From: an uncultured Collinsella sp.
Lineage (GTDB): Bacteria > Actinomycetota > Coriobacteriia > Coriobacteriales > Coriobacteriaceae
Reading direction: 5' to 3'
Length of the DNA stretch: 31,440 nucleotides
NCBI GenBank assembly: GCA_900547835.1
Contig: URIJ01000003.1
Coordinates: 1-31,440 of the forward strand
The notes below the pieces were generated by a model. It saw nothing but the letters and a program-made list of their open reading frames with translations. It was not told the origin of the DNA and searched no databases. This document shows, in pieces, positions 18,715 to 26,491 of the stretch. A program made the translations under genes and the position numbers. Position 1 is the first letter of the stretch, and each line of letters opens with the position of its first letter.

Positions 18715-18727
18715 ATATATGCGTGTC

Positions 18728-19048
18728 TTAGAACGGCATGCCCGGGATGTTGAGGCCGCCGGTGATGGCGCCCATCTGCTTGTTGGCGAGCTCGTTGACG
18801 CCGCGGACGGCCTCGTTGACGGCAGCCATGATCATGTCCTGCAGCATATCGACGTCCTCGGGATCGAGGGCATCGGGGTCGATGGTGAGGTTGACGAGCT
18901 CCATCTCGCCGTTAACGGTCACCTTGACCATGCCGCCGCCGGCAGAGGCGTCGACGGTCTGGGACTTGAGGTTCTCCTGCGCGGCGGCAAGCTGCTCCTG
19001 CATCTTGCGAGCCTGCTTCATCATCTGCTGCATGTTCATACCGGCCAT
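18728..19048 (-). CDS. ybaB: YbaB/EbfC nucleoid-associated DNA-binding protein
   Basis: A 106-residue homodimeric nucleoid-associated protein. Met-rich N-terminal helix MNMQQMMKQARKMQEQLAAA, then the family core VKVTVNGEMELVNLTIDPD and the C-terminal helix with AVNEAV. GGAGCC precedes the ATG at 19048. It is coupled to recR, 13 bp downstream. Because dnaX is not directly upstream, ybaB-recR needs a promoter in 19049-19387; an operator-like sequence is seen there. Confidence 0.95.
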   Translation of the reverse strand: MAGMNMQQMMKQARKMQEQLAAAQENLKSQTVDASAGGGMVKVTVNGEMELVNLTIDPDALDPEDVDMLQDMIMAAVNEAVRGVNELANKQMGAITGGLNIPGMPF

Positions 19049-19210
19049 GATGGCTCCTTTACGTGCGGCCGCACGCCGAGCTGCAAGGGCAGCCGGAGCA
19101 CGGCGGGACTTTCAAACTCAAAAATCGTACCACGGCGCGCGGCGAGAGAGCGGGGCGGACGTGTTACCTCAGTCGATATACATGTCCTCCAATACAAACC
19201 GCACTCAAAG

Positions 19211-19245
19211 ATTATGCAAGGTCGAATTATGCAAGGTTGCATAAT
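19211..19245. promoter_or_regulatory. Operator-like repeat in the divergent ybaB region
   Basis: ATTATGCAAGGT occurs at 19211-19222 and again at 19226-19237, a 15-bp step. The second copy forms a near-immediate dyad, ATTATGCAA-GG-TTGCATAAT (19226-19245). Two half-sites in direct repeat plus one inverted is a typical layout for a dimeric helix-turn-helix regulator. It lies between the divergent ybaB (minus) and the 19388 gene (plus). Confidence 0.6.
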
Positions 19246-19387
19246 ATCGCACACTCAATCTAGTAGAGCCGAATCCGGCATTTCATGTGCGCCACTAAAT
19301 AGCTAAATGCCGAACCGCTGCTCGAGGCGGCGCACATGGCGGCAGGGTATAATTTGATTGCCATAGATAGTAATTTGGAGGTGCCCC
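19246..19387 (+). promoter_or_regulatory. Promoter region of the 19388 gene with crossed inverted repeats
   Basis: A perfect TATAAT lies at 19348-19353, 35 bp before the start codon, but no good -35 element is 17 bp upstream. Two inverted pairs interlock: GGCATTT (19277) with AAATGCC (19305), and CATGTGCGCC (19284) with GGCGCACATG (19329). They lie upstream of the -10, so they would act as DNA sites or belong to a longer transcript. Confidence 0.45.
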
Positions 19388-19861
19388 ATGAATGCCCCCA
19401 ACGCGCTCCAAAACATCCGCTCAAAACACCCCGTTGCATATGTGGTTCTCTATCTCTTTGTCGGCTGGGCATTGCTGGTTGTCATCACCCATGCCATAGC
19501 TTTTGGAGCAGAACTGCTGATAGCCAGCTCGGACCAGCCCGTCGTCAAATGGGAGACGACCGATGAATGCACCGACGGAACCCGAACCGTCTACTACAAC
19601 AGCCCGTCCCTCTATCAAGAGTTCAAGGTCAAGATAAAGGACTTCAAGATTGTCGATGCCGAGCTAGGCGTTTATTTGGCAATCGGAGCAACCATTAACG
19701 CCGAGCAAGTCGAGTACACGGACAGCCATGCGACGTATCGTATCGACCTCAGCATCCTAGGCCGACCGTCACGCACCTGTCTGCTCAAATGCGACATACG
19801 CGGCACCACACTACACATGTCCGAAATACAGATGCGCCCGGACAAGGGGTCCTCTTCTTGA
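19388..19861 (+). CDS. Small membrane-anchored hypothetical protein
   Basis: A 157-residue protein with one N-terminal transmembrane helix (VAYVVLYLFVGWALLVVITH, ~17-36) followed by a ~115-residue extracytoplasmic domain with two short beta-rich blocks (KVKIKDFKIVDAELGVYLAI and RIDLSILGRPSRTCLLKCDI). Three Cys in the mature part could make a disulfide. GGAGG is 6 nt before the ATG at 19388. It sits between ybaB and dnaX on the opposite strand, interrupting a normally contiguous gene order, and its stop is 21 bp from the convergent dnaX stop. I do not recognise the family. Confidence 0.75.
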   Translation: MNAPNALQNIRSKHPVAYVVLYLFVGWALLVVITHAIAFGAELLIASSDQPVVKWETTDECTDGTRTVYYNSPSLYQEFKVKIKDFKIVDAELGVYLAIGATINAEQVEYTDSHATYRIDLSILGRPSRTCLLKCDIRGTTLHMSEIQMRPDKGSSS

Positions 19862-19882
19862 GCAGTATACCCGCCTGCGCAG

Positions 19883-22372
19883 CTACTCCACCGGCTTGAA
19901 GATGGTGGCCTGGCCAAAGACGCTGCGGATGAGGGCCTTGGCCTCGTCCTCGGTCTGCGGGATGCTCGGGGCTGCGCCCTGATGGCCGAAGGGGCTGCCA
20001 GCACCGGGATTGGATTCCCAGGGAGCGGCGGGGACGTCGTCGTTTGCAGAGGCTGCGGGTGCCACAGCAGCGGCCTTGGTCGCGGACGCCGCACCCGGCA
20101 CGTCGAACGGGGGCAGATCGTCCCCGCCGGCATCGGCAGCAAAACCACCGACCATAGCATCGTCGTAGGGCACCTGCTCGGATTCCCATGGCGCAGCCTG
20201 CGCAGGCGGCTGAGCCATGGGGACGGACGCGCGCTCGGGCGCTCGGGGCGCGGGCTCGGTCGGGAGCTTGCCCGTGGCAGGAGCACCGGCGGGGTTGTCG
20301 GAGCGTCGCCAGGGGGCTTTGCCCAGGTCAGACGACTTGGGCGCGGGCGAGGCAGGCTTGGGCGCGGGTGTCGGAGCAGCCGGTTTGGGCGCAGCGGGTT
20401 CAGGCGCCGACGGGGTCGGTGCCGCTACCGGCGCCGCTTTTGGCTGCGTCGCGCTGGCGCTCGAGGATGCAGGGGGCACCGAGGACACGGGTTGCGGGTC
20501 CGCAGATACCGCAGCCCGTGCAGATGGAGAATGCTCCTCATGTTGAGGAGCCGGCGTGCCACCCCCATCCAGGACATAGTCGACGGTACGACGACCGAAG
20601 ACCGCGCAGACCGTCGGCAGGACCACCGACTGCGTATCGGCGCGACCGAGCATCTTGATGGCAAAAGTCGAACCCGCGGGGAACGAGACCGTGAGCTTGG
20701 AGCCGTCGTCGGCCGTGGCGCGGGCGTTGAGCAAAAGCCCTGCGTAGGAAGCCTGACGCGCCTTGACACGCTCGACAACCTCGGCCCATTTGCGCTGCAG
20801 CTCTCCGGCATCCTCGACCGCGGGCGTCTCGGCAGTACCGGCGGCGGCAACCTGGGCGGCATTGTTGGACTGGGGCTTAGGTGCCGGAGCGGTGGCAGGC
20901 GCGGGAGCCGCAACGGGCTGAGGCGTCGGAGTCGGCGCAGGCTGAGGTGCAGGCGCTGCAGGCTTGGAAGCTGACACGGACGCAGAACGGGACGCAGGCT
21001 GGGCAGCCGGAACAGCAGCACCACGGTCCCAAGGCATACCGCCCTGGCGCGCGGACGTAGCAGCGGGGGCAGCGGATGCCGCCGGAGCGGCAGCACGGGC
21101 GCCCGAAATGAGCGTCGGCTGTTGGGCAGCAGCGGGTACGGATGCTGCAGGCGCGGCGGCCTGAGCAGCAGCCACGCTCGCCGGCACGGCGCCGTTGGCA
21201 ACCATGGCCTCCAGACGTGCCACGCGCTCGGCCAATGCCTCAATCGTTAAATCAGCCTCGGGACGCGCCAGACGCGTGCAGGCAATCTCGAGCACCAGGC
21301 GCACGTCGCTCGCGCCCCTCATCTCCAGTGCGGCATCGTCGAGCACCGTCAGCACACGGGCCAGGCGGTCGGCAGGATGCTCGCCAAAGGCAGCGGCCTC
21401 GGCAGCAAGCGCCTCGGCCTGCTCGGAGCCGCCCTCAAACAGCTCGGCACGGGCACCGGCAACGCAGGCAACGTACACGTCACGCACATGCGCCACCAGG
21501 TCGCGCGTCAGCTCAAGCAGGTCATTGCCCTCCTCGACCTGCACACGAATCAGTCCATAGAGCTCGGCAACATCGCGATCGGCAATGGCGCGGGAAAACT
21601 CGCCCAGAATCTGGTCCGAAACCTCGCCTAAAAGCGAGCGGGCGTCGTCCGCATGCACAGAACCGTTGCCAAAGACGCTCAGCTGCTCCAGCGTGGACAG
21701 CGCGTCGCGCATACCGCCCTTGGCATGGCGCGCCACGATAGCCAGCGCCTCATCGTCGTAATCGAAGCCCTCCTGCTCGCACACGTATGCCAGGCGACGC
21801 TCGATATCCTCGTTGCCGATGCGATGGAAATCGAAACGCTGGCAGCGCGAGAGGATGGTCTCCAGAATCTTTTGCGGGTCGGTGGTGCACAGCACAAAGA
21901 TCACGTGTGCCGGCGGCTCCTCGAGCGTCTTGAGCAGCGCGTTGAACGCCGCCGTCGTGAGCATGTGGACCTCGTCGATGATATAGATCTTGTACTTGCC
22001 GCGCACCGGGGCAAAGTTGACGGAGTTGATGATTTCCTCGCGCACATTGTCCACGCCCGTGCGGGAGGCGGCATCGAGCTCGTAGACATCGGGGTGGTTA
22101 CCCTCGGCAATGAGCTCGCACTCCTCGCAAGTACCGTCGGGCATGCAGCCGCTTGCACCCTCGGCGCGCGCCGCCTCGGCATTGCGGCACAGCAGCGCCT
22201 TGGCCAGAATGCGCGCCATGGTGGTCTTGCCCGTGCCGCGCGGTCCGCAGAACAGGTAGGCGTGGGACAGGCGCCCCTCGGTGATGGCGTGCTCGAGCGT
22301 CGAGACGATATGCTGCTGGCCCACCACGGAGTCGAAGGTGAGCGGGCGATACTTTCGGTACAACGATTCCAT
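19883..22372 (-). CDS. dnaX: DNA polymerase III subunit gamma/tau
   Basis: An 829-residue clamp-loader ATPase. ATG 22372 begins MESLYRKYRPLTFDSVVGQQ, the canonical family start, with GGGGGAG 5 nt upstream; the frame open beyond this has no support. Walker A GPRGTGKT (43-50), zinc-module cysteines C62, C76, C82 and C85, Walker B IYIIDEVH (129-136) and sensor SRC (175-177) are all present. Residues ~380 to the end are a very long Ala/Pro-rich region, interrupted around 500-590 by a folded segment (WAEVVERVKARQASYAGLLL), typical of the tau part in actinobacteria. No ribosomal slippery site was obvious by eye. Convergent with the 19388 gene. Confidence 0.96.
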   Translation of the reverse strand: MESLYRKYRPLTFDSVVGQQHIVSTLEHAITEGRLSHAYLFCGPRGTGKTTMARILAKALLCRNAEAARAEGASGCMPDGTCEECELIAEGNHPDVYELDAASRTGVDNVREEIINSVNFAPVRGKYKIYIIDEVHMLTTAAFNALLKTLEEPPAHVIFVLCTTDPQKILETILSRCQRFDFHRIGNEDIERRLAYVCEQEGFDYDDEALAIVARHAKGGMRDALSTLEQLSVFGNGSVHADDARSLLGEVSDQILGEFSRAIADRDVAELYGLIRVQVEEGNDLLELTRDLVAHVRDVYVACVAGARAELFEGGSEQAEALAAEAAAFGEHPADRLARVLTVLDDAALEMRGASDVRLVLEIACTRLARPEADLTIEALAERVARLEAMVANGAVPASVAAAQAAAPAASVPAAAQQPTLISGARAAAPAASAAPAATSARQGGMPWDRGAAVPAAQPASRSASVSASKPAAPAPQPAPTPTPQPVAAPAPATAPAPKPQSNNAAQVAAAGTAETPAVEDAGELQRKWAEVVERVKARQASYAGLLLNARATADDGSKLTVSFPAGSTFAIKMLGRADTQSVVLPTVCAVFGRRTVDYVLDGGGTPAPQHEEHSPSARAAVSADPQPVSSVPPASSSASATQPKAAPVAAPTPSAPEPAAPKPAAPTPAPKPASPAPKSSDLGKAPWRRSDNPAGAPATGKLPTEPAPRAPERASVPMAQPPAQAAPWESEQVPYDDAMVGGFAADAGGDDLPPFDVPGAASATKAAAVAPAASANDDVPAAPWESNPGAGSPFGHQGAAPSIPQTEDEAKALIRSVFGQATIFKPVE

Positions 22373-22488
22373 GGGTGCTCCCCCGGGTATACTGAGTCTT
22401 GTTGCCGCGGCGGCCATGCGGTCGCACGGCATACTGCATTCCATAATAACCCGTACGGCGAGCCCGCCGCGATAGGAGTCCAAAGAGC

Positions 22489-23205
22489 ATGGCAGACGCA
22501 GAGAGCAACCTCGTCCCCTCCGAAGCAGCCGACCAGGTCGAGGTCGCGCTCGAGGAGCAGGCCGCAGCCGACGACGGCATCCTGTACCTCAACGAGTACC
22601 AATACGAAAACGACCTCGTCACCGACTTCGCCCGCCTGATCGCCTCGCCCAGGCGTCGCGGCTCGCTGTATGTCGCCGCGGCAATTGCCGCGCTCATCGG
22701 CATCGGCATGCTGGTGGCCGGCGGCAACTGGATCAAGTTTGGCGTCGTCCTGATCGTGTTCGGCGCCTTTTTGGCCTGGTGGAGCAAAAACCTGCACCAC
22801 ACCCTCGCCCGCGACTTTATCGACGCCGTTGAGGCCGACGAGTCCATGGGTGGCCGCTATCGCCGCGTCGCCGCCAACGAGGACGGCCTGATGGTTTGGG
22901 GCAAGAGCGGCAAGTCGCAGTTCTTCCCGTTTGAAAAGCTCGACCACGTGCTCGACGGCGAGCGCATCTTTGTGGCCATGTTCGCCGACCAGGGCGTGAC
23001 GATCCCTAAGGACACCTTTGTCCGCGGCGATGCCGAGCAGTTCGGTCCCTTCCTCAAGGCCCGCATCAACAAAAAACTCCGCATCGAGACCAAACGCAAG
23101 AAGATGAAGGCAGAAAAGGCCGCTGCCGAAGCAAAACAGGGCGACAAGCCCCAGGAGACCAAGGGCAAGCAGCGCAAGCAGAAGAAGAGCAAGAAGAAGC
23201 GGTAG
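22489..23205 (+). CDS. YcxB-like two-helix membrane protein
   Basis: A 238-residue protein: an acidic N-terminus, two adjacent transmembrane helices (LYVAAAIAALIGIGMLVAG and FGVVLIVFGAFLAWW), then a cytoplasmic domain with GKSQFFPFEKLDHVLDGER and MFADQGVTIPKDTF, which matches the YcxB-like C-terminal domain pattern, and a Lys-rich tail ending KKSKKKR. Function of the family is unknown. It is divergent from dnaX; the two starts are 116 bp apart. GGAG lies upstream of ATG 22489 at a rather long spacing. The basic tail could bind RNA, DNA or lipid head groups. Confidence 0.8.
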   Translation: MADAESNLVPSEAADQVEVALEEQAAADDGILYLNEYQYENDLVTDFARLIASPRRRGSLYVAAAIAALIGIGMLVAGGNWIKFGVVLIVFGAFLAWWSKNLHHTLARDFIDAVEADESMGGRYRRVAANEDGLMVWGKSGKSQFFPFEKLDHVLDGERIFVAMFADQGVTIPKDTFVRGDAEQFGPFLKARINKKLRIETKRKKMKAEKAAAEAKQGDKPQETKGKQRKQKKSKKKR

Positions 23206-23234
23206 GCCGGCCGACACCGAAGGCGCCTCGTCCC

Positions 23235-23272
23235 GCGCCCGATTCCGGGCCGGGGCGCCTGGAATCGGGCGC
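23235..23272. terminator. Shared hairpin between converging genes
   Basis: GCGCCCGATTCC (23235-23246) pairs with GGAATCGGGCGC (23261-23272), a perfect 12-bp stem with a 14-nt loop, located between the convergent stops at 23205 and 23311. No U-tract, so a bidirectional terminator is only likely. Confidence 0.5.
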
Positions 23273-23310
23273 GCGTACCGCCAATGGACCCGTTTTGCCT
23301 TGCTCTCGAG

Positions 23311-23970
23311 CTATTTCACTTCAAACCTTAAGAGCCTCCGCTCCGGCAGATCGGTCATCTTCATCGTGTAAGTCCCGGGAAATGCTTTCTCAAAACGGAC
23401 GGTCTCGTAACCTTCGAAATAGTCGTTGGTGTTCTGCATCATAAATGGGACGAGCAACTCGTTTTCTGCCCCAACCTCCACGGCAAACGCAGCAGAGCCG
23501 CCAAGGACCGGCATGGCTTGCGTTATCAGATCGGTATTGACTACAAAATCATAGTTTGGCGCAGACTCCGGAACCAGATGCCAAACATACGCTTTGATTC
23601 CACCGTCGATATTATCCCTATTTCTGACACGCATCTTTACGGCGATAACGCACGTGATGTCGGCATCCTTCAGTCTCGTTTTCGTATCCACGGTGCCATA
23701 TTTTGAATAATCGTCATGTGCTCGTTTGAGATACTCGCGCGGCGTGAGCAACTCTGCCCCGTCTATGCAAAACGAATACCCATCAGTCACCACATCCTTC
23801 GACCCCAGAAACGCTCCATCCATCGAGAGCCATTCGCCCTCCGCGTAATATTTCTCAGGAATGACCGTCCGGTTCCCGTTAACGACGCTCACCCTCATGC
23901 CCGCAAGGCCGGCAGCAGCACAGCAAAAAAGCGCGAGCGCCGATCTTCTCGTCCACAGGGTCTTCTTCAT
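23311..23970 (-). CDS. Secreted or anchored protein of an ABC transporter operon
   Basis: A 219-residue protein with an N-terminal signal or anchor: MKKTLWTRRSALALFCCAAA. The RR is twin-arginine-like, but the motif lacks the usual following residues, so Sec export or a membrane anchor is likelier. The mature part has beta-rich segments (VIAVKMRVRNRDN and TYTMKMTDLPERRLLRFEVK), suggesting a beta-sandwich domain; it resembles the DUF5028-type proteins found beside ABC transporters in Coriobacteriia (recalled, not checked). ATG 23970 is preferred; a GTG at 23979 overlaps the ATPase stop (GTGA) and is an alternative. Last gene of the operon with the ATPase and two permeases. Confidence 0.75.
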   Translation of the reverse strand: MKKTLWTRRSALALFCCAAAGLAGMRVSVVNGNRTVIPEKYYAEGEWLSMDGAFLGSKDVVTDGYSFCIDGAELLTPREYLKRAHDDYSKYGTVDTKTRLKDADITCVIAVKMRVRNRDNIDGGIKAYVWHLVPESAPNYDFVVNTDLITQAMPVLGGSAAFAVEVGAENELLVPFMMQNTNDYFEGYETVRFEKAFPGTYTMKMTDLPERRLLRFEVK

Positions 23971-23975
23971 CGCGC

Positions 23976-24620
23976 TCACGACCTTTCCCGAACTTTCACA
24001 ACGGCACCGTCGCGCATGCAGTAAACCCGATCGGCCAGTTCCTCGAGCACCTCTCCGTCATGGCTGGACAGAAGGACCTCACGACCCGTTGATGCCGCCA
24101 TCGCCACAACGCGCTTGAGCATTTCAACGCCCGCTTCGTCGAGGGCATTCGTTGGCTCATCGAGAACAAGCAGCTTCGGCTTCTCCATAATTGCCGCAGC
24201 TATCCCCAGACGCTGCTTCATCCCAAGCGAGTATGCTCGGAACTTCTTTTTTTCGTCTGCATCGAGCCCCACGAGCCGCAGGGCAGAGCGAATGTCCTCG
24301 GGGGTGGCAACGCCCTTGATCTGAGCGATGAGCTTCAGATTGTCGTAGCCAGACAGATATCCCAAAAAGGAAGGCGCCTCGATCAACATCCCCAGACTCG
24401 GCGGGAACGAGATGTCCGCCCCAAGCCTTTGGCCATCGATAGAGATTTCGCCTTCGGTAGGCTTGATCAACCCGCAAACCGCTCGCATGAGCATGGTCTT
24501 ACCCGAACCGTTTATCCCCTGAAGCCCGACCACAGTCCCAGGGTCAACCTCGATGGACACGTTGCGCAGGACATCGTTTTTACCCATGCGCTTCGATACG
24601 CCCCTTACGATCACACTCAT
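23976..24620 (-). CDS. ABC transporter ATP-binding protein
   Basis: A 214-residue ATPase of the drug/bacteriocin-resistance exporter type. Walker A GINGSGKT, Q-loop region MLIEAPSFLGYLSGYDNL (typical of BcrA-like ATPases), a degenerate signature YSLGMKQRLG instead of LSGGQ, Walker B LLVLDEPTNALD and switch LLSSHD. ATG 24620 follows GGGGG and is preferred over an upstream frame extension. Its start overlaps the upstream permease stop by 4 bp (ATGA). With the two permeases it would form an exporter energised by ATP hydrolysis at the inner membrane face. Confidence 0.93.
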   Translation of the reverse strand: MSVIVRGVSKRMGKNDVLRNVSIEVDPGTVVGLQGINGSGKTMLMRAVCGLIKPTEGEISIDGQRLGADISFPPSLGMLIEAPSFLGYLSGYDNLKLIAQIKGVATPEDIRSALRLVGLDADEKKKFRAYSLGMKQRLGIAAAIMEKPKLLVLDEPTNALDEAGVEMLKRVVAMAASTGREVLLSSHDGEVLEELADRVYCMRDGAVVKVRERS

Positions 24621-25453
24621 ATCTTGTCCCCCTTTTCTATAAGGTCGGCCCTTCGAAACCACAGTCCACCCAACGATAGGCATAACGACATAAGCCCAAT
24701 TGATGACAAGACACTCGAGCCCGCCGCGATTCCCTCTTTGACAATTCCACCCCAGCGCAACAGCATCAAGGCGTTACCCAATAGCGCCCAATGTCGTGCA
24801 TATGCCGAGCAGATCAGGTAGCTCATTAAAACCACAAACGAGACTGACGACCCAAGCACAAACCCAACCGCTGCCTGCGCAAACGCAAGCGCCTCAAAAG
24901 CAAATAAGAGACCTATGAAAAACGGCAGCGCATCTGCCTCGGCAGCTTTGAGAAACCACGGCGCCAAATTAGCCAGTTGAAGCGACTCACCATGAATGAC
25001 CGCGCTGAACGAGGAGCTCACCACCAAGCTCCAAATCACAACAGAGCAAACCACCACGAGCAGTGAAAATGCCGTTACTGCCGCCACCAAGATAAAACGC
25101 GAGACCCACCAAAGGGTTCTTGCCCGGCATCGAACAAGCGCTTGCAAACCAAACCCGTGCAACGATTCGGTCGGATAGTCGAGTGTTGTATAGAGAATAA
25201 GCAGAATGAGAAATAGCCATCCTAGCGGAGGCACAAACATGACCCCGGGCCTAGGCTCAAACGGAGCAGATCCGGCAAACACGAGCGCAAGATTATCCGC
25301 AAACCCCAAGGTATCCGTTCTAACCCCATACACAGAAGACAATCCGTAGGCGTACACCAAGTTCGCAACGGTCACTGCCGCAATTGCAATAAAAGTAAGG
25401 ATGTTCTTCTTCAAAACGGTCCTCAGGTCCGCGGCGACCAGCCTAAACAGCAT
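24617..25453 (-). CDS. ABC transporter permease
   Basis: A 278-residue integral membrane protein with six apparent hydrophobic helices (for example ILTFIAIAAVTVANLVYAYG, LGWLFLILLILYTTL and FILVAAVTAFSLLVVVCSVV). ATG 25453 (MLFRLVAADLRTVLKKN) shares a base with the preceding permease stop (TGATG), so translation is coupled; an in-frame upstream start would overlap further. It pairs with the other permease to make the channel. Substrate unknown. Confidence 0.88.
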   Translation of the reverse strand: MLFRLVAADLRTVLKKNILTFIAIAAVTVANLVYAYGLSSVYGVRTDTLGFADNLALVFAGSAPFEPRPGVMFVPPLGWLFLILLILYTTLDYPTESLHGFGLQALVRCRARTLWWVSRFILVAAVTAFSLLVVVCSVVIWSLVVSSSFSAVIHGESLQLANLAPWFLKAAEADALPFFIGLLFAFEALAFAQAAVGFVLGSSVSFVVLMSYLICSAYARHWALLGNALMLLRWGGIVKEGIAAGSSVLSSIGLMSLCLSLGGLWFRRADLIEKGDKI

Positions 25454-26334
25454 CAGACCACCTCGCGTCTTTTCCACGCCCCAGAAAAAGCCAACGAAGC
25501 AAGGGTCAATAATATGATTTCCGCAAAACCGGCTCGAATGTCTGGCCAGTTATTCAGCGATTCCGACCTGATGCTGTTGAGGATATTGCAGTTAAACCCC
25601 ACACAAGCCATTACGCCGAAGATCCAGCCATTTGCAAAATGCCACGCAACCATTAGCAGATACGGGACAATTATCGCTTTGATTCTGCTGCGAAACACAA
25701 CCGACAGACCGGTCACGGCCATGGATAGAGCCCCCAGCGTCACCGCATCGAACAGTGTATAAACCAGCACGTACAACAGAGGCCGGGAATAAAACAGGCC
25801 AGAAAAATAGCTATGCAGATAGAGCCCGACGTAAGTCGATTCGTCGACCCGGGGGAGATACGCGGGAAACAGCATTGAGACAATCAGGAAGTTCACGAGT
25901 AGCGGAATAGCCGTGACCGCAAACGCAGAGAGGAAAGCAGACAGCATCTTCACGTTCACGTATGCATTTCTAGAAACACGTGTGCAGATCTGCGCCTCGT
26001 AACCGCTCAAACGCTCGGACAGGCATGACCACGACCCGGCCAGCATGGCAAGCAACGGCAGCACATAGAAAAACACTGATGCCGATAGCGGTGCATTTGC
26101 ACTCACAACGATCCAGTTACCAAAGCTACTTTCACGCGTTTGGCCGAGGTATGCCTGGGCTTGCAAACCAACGCCATAGCCAAGCGATAACAGCTGCTTG
26201 CGCTCAGTCTCGAGCGTCCACCATGCCTCAATGGCAGCCGCCATCGAAATTGCAGTTGCAACCATAAGGGTCAACGCAAATATAGGATTGCCAAATATCT
26301 TGGACAACTCGTGCCGCATTAGATTTCTATTCAA
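25453..26334 (-). CDS. ABC transporter permease
   Basis: A 293-residue membrane protein with six hydrophobic helices and an N-terminus of the ABC-2 permease kind (MRHELSKIFGNPIFALTLMV). TTG 26334 is favoured because GGAGGG lies about 10 nt upstream; the ATG at 26319 has no such site. It is the first gene of the four-gene exporter operon, 152 bp downstream of the double-HTH regulator, which very likely controls it. Confidence 0.87.
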   Translation of the reverse strand: MNRNLMRHELSKIFGNPIFALTLMVATAISMAAAIEAWWTLETERKQLLSLGYGVGLQAQAYLGQTRESSFGNWIVVSANAPLSASVFFYVLPLLAMLAGSWSCLSERLSGYEAQICTRVSRNAYVNVKMLSAFLSAFAVTAIPLLVNFLIVSMLFPAYLPRVDESTYVGLYLHSYFSGLFYSRPLLYVLVYTLFDAVTLGALSMAVTGLSVVFRSRIKAIIVPYLLMVAWHFANGWIFGVMACVGFNCNILNSIRSESLNNWPDIRAGFAEIILLTLASLAFSGAWKRREVV

Positions 26335-26450
26335 GCGACATCACCCTCCCATTGGCCGGGCCGAGCAGCAGCACTCGATCTCGTCCCAATCAAAAGCGGT
26401 TAACAATGCGTCGACGCACGGCAACCTTCGCATGAATAGAGAAAGATGTC

Positions 26451-26491
26451 TGTAAACACCCGCTATTGAGTTGATTGCTCAGGCGTTTACA
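26451..26491 (-). promoter_or_regulatory. Inverted repeat across the regulator stop codon
   Basis: TGTAAACACC (26451-26460) and GGCGTTTACA (26482-26491) form a 10-bp dyad with one mismatch and a 21-bp gap; the right arm covers the TAA of the regulator gene. It could be a weak terminator or an operator for the exporter operon. Confidence 0.4.

Noticed and set aside
21901..23217. A 438-codon minus-strand frame opposite the YcxB-like gene
   Set aside because: It is antisense to the YcxB-like gene and out of frame with dnaX; composition is shadow-like.
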